A model generated the notes under the pieces. The model searched no databases. It saw nothing but the letters and a program-made list of their open reading frames with translations, and was not told where the DNA came from. DNA of 64,000 nucleotides from Catonia carolina (taxonomy: Eukaryota > Arthropoda > Insecta > Hemiptera > Achilidae). This document shows, in pieces, positions 57,331 to 64,000 of the stretch (within the stretch, counting starts at the first letter, position 1; the number at the start of each line of letters is the position of its first letter). The DNA lies in the NCBI GenBank assembly GCA_035578175.1, contig JAQMRL010000003.1:100051969-100115968 (forward strand), written 5' to 3'. A program made the position numbers and the translations under genes.

Positions 57331-57510
57331 GGTTGGCCCATAGTTTAGTGGTCAGCGCAACTGGATTCACCCCGGGCTCCTGGATTCGATTCCCGATCAC
57401 TTCTGGCATTTTTCATCACTGATCTACATCTATCATCCTTATCATCGTTTGCATTACCAGTAATTGCAAAACAGTTGGACTCAGGCCGACCATTCCTGAG
57501 AAAGTATAGT
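57331..57510 (+). mobile_element. tRNA-derived SINE (family F)
   Basis: GGTTGGCCCATAGTTTAGTG, GTCAGCGCAACTGG and GGATTCGATTCCCGATCACT form the tRNA-like head. The body contains TGCAAAACAGTTGGACTCAG. Same family as 49700-49865, opposite strand. Confidence 0.8.
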
Positions 57511-58387
57511 TAATTGGACTACAACCATCAACGTAGTACGGTGACCACTGTATAGTATTCCAATCCATATAAAAGTAACTATGTATTTTTCACTAGGATT
57601 TTAACCAGGAACATTCGTCTCCGAAAGATAATAAATAGTAAGCAACAAAAATTTAAATACTCTCTAACATAAATAAACACACAACCAAAAACAACAAAAT
57701 ATTATGTTCTACACTTTGGAATGCGAGGGATGAGGTGGAGCTGTTAGTAATGCCATACTTTAAAGCTCATATTGTTATAACGCACACTGTAGTAGTACCT
57801 TGCAATGATTATTGCTAATTCCTACTTTCAAATTATTTTTAGAAACAATCAAACAATCAAATCTCAACTTATTCCAACTGACAATATATAAAACAAAAAG
57901 TACTTCTCTGAAAGTTCTATTATGTACATTAGTTTTTAATTTATTTGCTATTTCAATAAAAAGCTCACCTTACTCGTTGAAACCTCATGAATTAAATAAA
58001 TATAAAGTGATAAAAATAAAATCCTCTTTCCATTGACAACTTGAAATAAAGTATAACGTATTATAACTTAATTCAAGTATTATTATTTATTATAGCGTAG
58101 AACAATAGAAAAGTTTTAGTTTATTTTTATAGTCATTTTTAAACGGTGAATAAATAGGCTACCTACGAATCAAGTGAATTCCGATTATACTATTCTTTTG
58201 TACATCCGACACGTTTGTTGTTTTATAGTGTTTTTATTATTACTACCATTTGCTTATTAAGGTCAAATAGTTTTAAACGTATTGTTTTTGTCGAGGATGA
58301 CTGATTTGAAATTAATTTTAGTTCAAGTTTCCACTTTTCTGAACCGTTAAATAAAAATAATAAAATGATTTGATGTAATAAACATAT
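57511..58387. other. AT-rich gap
   Basis: No gene. The 74-aa frame at 57812-58036 is not protein-like. Confidence 0.4.
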
Positions 58388-59070
58388 TGTAACGCTTATC
58401 TCTAAGGTCCGTTCCGGGATCTGGGTAAATTAAATAATTATTAACACATTCAAGTTTAAAATTACAAGTATTTATTACAACTAAAACTTACAATTAATAA
58501 AGTGACTAAAATCTATAAGTAAATTACAATTAAATTGCTTATAATAAATAACAAACTAATTATAACAACTAATAACAATAACTTAACTTAAGCAATTTAC
58601 TAAATACTACTTACAAAAATTGATACAGAATAAATAAACGTTAAACAATAGACAATAATTCACAGTAACGTTGACCCTTTCTAACGCACTTTTCACACTA
58701 TACAAGCTCAAACAAACCGTAATTAACTAAACCACTGTTAACCTGTCCCGAGACTACTCTATTTCAAAACGGCCCGACAACACTTTCCATTGAATATTCA
58801 ATTACTGACTTCCTCACTACAAAAGTGCTAACACTGTTTTTATACGTTCAGTCTGATAGTTCCTCTAAACAATCAAGAAAATTGAAGGATGAATCAAAAT
58901 AAAAACAAATGTTTCTACTAGTTTGTATTTCCGAGAACTCGTATTCAAAACATTCGATTCATCGCAATCTATTATCCTCATTCAATACACAACACTTCAT
59001 AGAATACACAACCTTGCAATGAACAATTTAGTCCCTTGATATTTCTAAAATTTCTTTTTACAAAGTTACA
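58388..59070 (-). mobile_element. LTR-like unit, probably solo, minus orientation
   Basis: The unit begins TGTAACGC and ends AAAGTTACA (TG...CA with TGTAAC/GTTACA inverse ends), 683 bp. Flanking tetramers are ATAT and GTAT. On the minus strand TATAAAAACAGTG near 58840 could be the TATA box and AATAAA near 58470 the polyadenylation signal, which fits a U3-R-U5 order. Fragments of the same start occur at 22.04 and 33.25 kb. No coding region adjoins. Confidence 0.5.
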
Positions 59071-59924
59071 GTATTATATCAACAAAAATATGCATGTTTA
59101 ATTAATTTCTTTAACTTCCAAAAAATAATTAATTGTTTGTTTTATTTTAAATCGCTCTAAATTTTGGCTTATTACAGACTGAGCTAAATTGCCTTTCTGT
59201 ATACAAGAACTCTCTCAAGGTGGTAACATAATTTTTTTTGTTTAGATTATTTTTATCAATATTTTTCCCCACTGCGGTTGTATTTAAACAAACATTCATT
59301 ATGTTATGATACATGACAATAAAAATTAATTTAAATAAACAAAAATTATTTTATTGTATGAATATACGACAATGAAATATAAAGATCATAAAATTCATCA
59401 CCTGTTTTGTTCACATAACGCTTATCGATTTGTCAGATTAGCTCTGAAGGTGCATTACCATGAAGAACTTATTCAACGAGTAATCTCGTAATATTGGTAA
59501 GATATTCATTCCCCCAGTTCAATGAAGAGAACGTTGCGATGAATATAATTATTCGATACCAATCTAATCCACTAATTTAATTCTTGTTTGAATAATAAAC
59601 AAAAACGTAAAACCTCGAATAACAACTTGTCCGTTCTCAATTTTCTCGTCTCTTGGCTGACCTCAGGGATGATACTAGAATACATAAATCTTTTTTGTCA
59701 CGTGAAATAAAATGAATTTTACTCGACACGTCAGATATCGGGCAAAGGCGGGTAGTAAAAAATATAATATATTATTATTCATGGAACAAAAATAAATAAT
59801 ATATTTTCGGAGTGATCGACCTAAACCACGGGCAGCAGTGAATAAAAACTGTGTGCATCACAATACAAACAATATTGTAAACCATAAAAAATTGAAATGA
59901 ATCAAAAATATGTTTTATAGATGA
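59071..59924. other. AT-rich gap
   Basis: No feature recognised. Confidence 0.4.
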
Positions 59925-59929
59925 CGCAG

Positions 59930-60055
59930 GTAATTGCTAGATTCACAACCTAAAACCCTGAGTTTGATTCTTGGGTAGGATCTGGAAGTTACTAAATTTT
60001 TTAAACAGTTAACATACTACAAACCTAAAGTATTCTACTTTCTAATAAGTTTAAT
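59930..60055 (+). repeat. Degraded SINE (family C)
   Basis: ACAACCTAAAACCCTGAGTT, then TTTGATTCTTGGGTAGGATC and TGGAAGTTACTAAATTTTT correspond to the box-B side and start of the body of family C. The 5' half of the head is not recognisable. Confidence 0.5.
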
Positions 60056-60107
60056 AATGATTGATTAAATCCTAAACTTTTAAAATTAAATATAATTTGT
60101 CTTCTTC

Positions 60108-60420
60108 TTACTTTAAGGTTTAGGTTTAGGGAACCTGTTTCGGTACCCATCTCTTCTTTGGTCTTCCAACATCTCTCATACCAATTGTTCTATAATTTTG
60201 AGCCACTATTGAAATCCTCCCATATGGCGTTATGTTCAAATTCCTGCACCAGTTTCTTTAATTCTGTAAGATCTTGTCACGTAGTGGTGGAACAGATAGA
60301 TTTCTTCTTATTTCATCGTTCCTGTCCGTTCTAGAGCATTCCAACACAATTCCTAAAAATCTCATATCTGCGGCTTGGATCTTGCTATCAATGTTGTTTG
60401 TATTAAGGAGAGTAGGAACG
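60108..60420 (-). pseudogene. LINE ORF2, C-terminal fragment
   Basis: On the minus strand, frame pieces read KIQAADMRFLRIVLECSRTD, NDEIRRNLSVPPLRDKI, LKKLVQEFEHNAIWEDFN and RRPKKRWVPKQ. These are the post-palm basic region and the RPKKRW-type tail of insect LINE proteins. Frameshifts and stops show decay. The 115-aa plus-strand frame here is its antisense shadow. Confidence 0.6.
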
Positions 60421-62270
60421 GCACGGTATTGTAGAATTTTATCTTTGTCTTTTGTCTTGTTTTGTTTTTTAAGTTCCTATGAATATTTCCGCATATTCTC
60501 AAAAGTTTTTTATTTTATTTATCACATCATTATCACAATCATATGTGATCCGTACAGGGGAAGGAGGAATATCAATGAAATAAAAATTCTCAGGAAACGA
60601 ATTTTAAGATTTGAACAATAGTAAACATGATTTTAATAAGTTGTTTGGACATAATCTTACGTTAACTTAGTAATCATAGAGTTCTTAACATATTGCCAAA
60701 GAATCAATGTTATTATACTAATCATTGTACAAGACTACTTCTCATTTACGTCATACACATCATTCATCTCATTGGGTCATGGGGTTGCTTATTGTTCTGA
60801 ATTGAATAGATTGCAACATACTCACATTAGGAATAATAGTTTTAATAATATCTAAAAATAAATAATAAAATAAAATAAAATAAAAATAATAAAATAGTTT
60901 TAATTATAACCAATAACCTAGAACATGTAGTTTTTAAAATACAATGTTTATATCGAAACACTGTTTTTGCTTCCACCCTTAATTGAGAGTTGGAAATTAA
61001 TATTTTTTATTTACTGCTATAATATGGTGGTTTATTTACGCTAAAGTAGCTGTTATTTGAAATCAAAATTAGTTGATTAACTGTAAATTATAAAAAAAAA
61101 GTTTTTGCGTTGACTTCATCCTTAAAAACCAATTCCTTCAAATATAACTGACACCTAATGGAAAAAACTATTATTTAAAAAGAGATAAGCTAGGCCATTT
61201 ATTAGAATATCTATGTTCTTGTTTTAAATACTCAGTCGATTACTTAACCAAATACGAGTATAAAATGAAAACAGACATATTTTTTGTGGCAGTTTAAATA
61301 AAGGTTTATGTGCTACGAAGGATTATGTACATGAAGAAGTGTTGAACTAATTACACGTTTAAAACTTCTTTTTCATGTACCAGATACTACCACATAGCGT
61401 TGCATTCAATACTGTAAAACAATTAAAAAGGTTTTCCGCAAGTACTCGATTTATTAGGTAAATTAAACAGAAATTTCTCTCATTTTATTTATCTGAGAGT
61501 TTCTTCATTCCTGAGTTCGGATACCTTATCTTTTAGCTTTATTACTTCATGGATGTTTAATGTTTTGTAGATAAATATTCTGAAGTATGCAATAAAAATG
61601 TATCAATTCGCTGTGTAGTAAACTTAAAATTATATTACACATTTTATTATTAATATTTTTAATCATCTGATTAGAAATTTTTTAGGATTCCGTATTAAAT
61701 TTTATCATTTATTAATTTTTGAAACGTTTAATTTTTTATAATTTAAAGTTACCAAATGAAATTTCTGTAAATAAATTTAACCTATTAAATCAAAATTTTA
61801 ATATATAATTTGTAATTATTTTATGAATGTATTTCAAATATCAAATTAATTTGTTAGGCTTTGTACTTTAAAATTTTCATAGTCTTAAAACCCTCAAATT
61901 AAATATTAATTTAACAATTATATTACGTCCACAAAAAAAAACAACTTTAAGCTCTGGACGAATGGATTAGTTGCATTTTATGAAAACAATAGATGAACGA
62001 ATTGATCTTAAAATATCATTAAAATTCATACTAAACGTGTAACAAGCCATAGAACGCTTCGTTTCAACCATTAAAAATAATCTGCATTGGGTAGTAATCA
62101 GCCTCGAAGACCCTCCCTCAAGGCACTTCATCTTACCCTTTAGTGTCAAGGGAAGCAAATGCCAAAAAACGAAGGCTAAGGGGTGTTTGGCAAAAAACCC
62201 GATCCCTAGGTAACAAACGTGTAGACTATACAACAGAGCAAATACTTTATTAAAGAAAGCTATTAAAAAA
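60421..62270. other. AT-rich gap
   Basis: No gene recognised. An (AAAAT)n-like tract lies at 60855-60900. A minus-strand 118-aa frame (61967-62323) begins inside a SINE and has no recognisable family. The less AT-rich patch at 62040-62220 is unassigned. Confidence 0.4.
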
Positions 62271-62400
62271 TGTAATCTCATCATACGGTCTTGGGTTAGA
62301 ATCCCACTCAAAAAATCACTCAAAAAATCATTTCATCCTTCACAGTTACAATCCAACGTCGTCGCTAATGATCACTGTAGTTGATGCGACGTTAAATAAA
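62271..62400 (+). mobile_element. tRNA-derived SINE (family D), 5'-truncated
   Basis: It starts within the head at CTCATCATACGGTCTTGGGT and retains the box B region (GGGTTAGAATCCCACTC, mutated). The body continues with ATCATTTCATCCTTCACAGT and the tail TTGATGCGACGTTAAATAAA. A short duplication of AAAAAATCACTC is present. Confidence 0.75.
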
Positions 62401-63154
62401 CAATGAAAGGAATTTAAAGTCGCTCGATTTCATAATTATTTATCTTGCCTCACTTTTTCCTGTCGCTCGATATGGCAAACAACTCGAAAATTTCTAAACA
62501 TATATTTTTGAATATAAGAATAAGTAAACCTTTGTATTATATTTATAAGCCTTTATATTATATAAGAAGAAGTCTTTAGAATATGGTTGATCAAAATTAA
62601 AATATATAGTACTTTATTAATTATCAATTTACAAATTAAGTTTGAGTTTTATACTTTTTATTCCAAAGAGAAAAGAAAACGTTCGGTTTATTCTCATAGA
62701 ATATCAATACTATATAATAATAATAATAATAATAACTGTATAATAACTATATATAACTATAATAATAATGATAGCTAATACATTAAAACATCTTTTTCAG
62801 TTGTATATTAGTTTTATATAATATTTATTTTTTTTATCAAGTTTGATATCAGGGTTATTCTGTTTCATATAATATTCGGCTAAGTTTTTGGATTTAACTT
62901 TGAAAGCTATCAAGGATTACTGTTGAAACTTATCAAAAAGATATATAGGCTATATTTCAACAATTCTCTCCAAACTTTTTAAGATTTTCATCAATATCTG
63001 TATATTGATTTATAATAATAGGTTTGTTATTGGTAAACAAATTTTAAATTAAAATAATGTTTCAAATATTTAGTTCAGTCCAGTCAGGTAGAAAATTGCT
63101 ATTAATAGTTGAGTTATACGTGTGGGCGAGCAATTTTTACTTATGATCAGTTAA
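62401..63154. other. AT-rich gap with AAT microsatellite
   Basis: No gene. An (AAT)n tract and related AT repeats occupy 62716-62775. Confidence 0.45.
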
Positions 63155-64000
63155 GGCCTATTCACATGATACTAGATTTCAGCTGCTGGTACTAATTGCT
63201 AGTACTAGCAGGAGCTCCTAGCGTGTCGTTGATTGTTCCCACGAAGCTAGTAAATTATTGCCAGTGTTCTGAAAACATATGTGAGTTGTGTTGTTAATTT
63301 TTGTACAAAGTACAGTTTATTCCGAGAAAATGTTTTCTTCATAAACCTTATAAGATATAAATGTGACCTGTAATATTGCCTATAGCTTAATTCCATGACT
63401 AAAAATGTTTGATTTACTGTAATTAGGCTACCAGCTACCTTAGTCCATTGGAACAAAATTTTCTACAAATGAATCGCCTTCTTTACTATTGCTGTCACCG
63501 GCGTGCGTCTTCACTATCAGTCTCTATTAGTATCTACCTAACCGTTTCCTTTTTTTTACCAGGTGTCAACAAAATTATTGAAGAAGAATAGCTTCTTCAT
63601 GTCTTTAATTTCCTTTTTTATTTTTCGAATTGTGGAAAGAGAAACATCACAGTAGTTAGCCGCTCGCTCTGGGCTTTCGTTAAGAGGCACAGATAGACGT
63701 TTTTGTCTAGCTTTAACTTCACAACATTTTATTACATTGCATATTAGATTTCATTCAGCATTCTGAATAGTTCGACCACATTTTCGAGAAACCGACATTA
63801 ATGTTTACGGTAACAAACAGTTAGTTATATTCGTACAGTTAACCTACAAAAGGTACCGCGATATACTGTATATGCTCTGGATATAGTATAAGTTGTTATG
63901 TTTGTTGTACTGAAATTGTAGCAGTCGCGGTGGCGCATTGATGATTTTCCCCCTTTACCCCTCGTTGCAAACAAGGGCAAACTCGTGACTCAAGTGACTA
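63155..64000 (-). mobile_element. DNA transposon, continuing beyond the window
   Basis: The left terminus (GGCCTATTCACATGATACTA after TTA) matches the left end of the CTAG-rich MITE at 16.4 kb. On the minus strand 63590-63800 gives MSVSRKCGRTIQNAE, then after one stop NLICNVIKCCEVKARQKRLS and RAANYCDVSLSTIRKIKKEI, a helix-turn-helix-like N-terminal region also found at 11.3 kb. A stop replaces the codon after QNAE. The catalytic domain and right terminus are not visible. Superfamily unresolved. Confidence 0.6.

Noticed and set aside
60274..60621. 115-aa plus-strand open frame
   Set aside because: It is the antisense shadow of the minus-strand LINE C-terminal fragment and continues into low-complexity sequence.
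61967..62323. 118-aa minus-strand open frame
   Set aside because: It begins inside a family D SINE and shows no recognisable domain. Coding cannot be supported.

Overview
This window looks like an AT-rich, gene-poor stretch of a large arthropod genome, most likely an insect. I infer this from the mobile elements: mariner-type transposase remnants, RTE-like and other LINE reverse transcriptases of insect type, tRNA-headed SINEs and LTRs. I cannot place it to order or species. I found no convincing host protein-coding gene and no genuine tRNA, rRNA, CRISPR or bacterial feature. The long open frames that read as proteins are all reverse transcriptase or transposase relics.

Layout. 1-5 kb is plain AT-rich DNA, then a 951-bp TTAA-flanked inverted-terminal-repeat element. 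5-8 kb holds SINE-like and LINE debris and a copy of a high-copy repeat that I call family A. 8.1-10.8 kb is a nested cluster: a palindromic TA-flanked MITE abuts a mariner whose 5' leader is split by a 1,056-bp solo LTR. 11-13.5 kb has a helix-turn-helix DNA-transposon fragment, a LINE 3' end and a GC-rich solo LTR. 14-17 kb holds MITEs, and 17.3-18.5 kb a 5'-truncated RTE. 19-25 kb has further copies of families A and B. 26.6-29.5 kb is a large inverted pair of family A carrying a retroposed mRNA 3' end and a SINE. 29.6-31.2 kb is the longest RTE copy, with one internal stop. 31-48 kb is dominated by family A, family B, a LINE with an RNase H domain and a TTAA element. 48-54 kb has a mariner deletion derivative with a VNTR, SINEs and a promoter-like GC-richer block. 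54.7-56 kb is a LINE rearranged into a direct repeat plus a 103-bp palindrome. 56.7-57.3 kb is the second, oppositely oriented copy of the GC-rich LTR. 58.4-60.4 kb has another LTR-like unit and LINE debris. The window ends inside a second copy of the helix-turn-helix transposon.

Most interesting observation. Both copies of the GC-rich LTR (12864-13537 on plus, 56707-57272 on minus) carry, close to their 3' ends, a sequence that reads as a histone-mRNA 3'-processing signal: a 6-bp stem with a 4-nt loop of the GGYYCTTTTCAGRRCC type, then ACCA, then ten bases after the stem a CAAGAAAGG-type (CAAGCAAGG in copy 1) purine element like the U7-binding histone downstream element. One copy has the stem-loop in triplicate with compensatory changes. 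Neither LTR has an AATAAA. This suggests a retrotransposon family that ends its transcripts in the histone way rather than by polyadenylation. That is inference from sequence; I cannot check whether it has been described.

Nothing here works as an operon or pathway. The window is best read as layered transposon insertions, several datable relative to each other by target-site duplications and interrupted copies.
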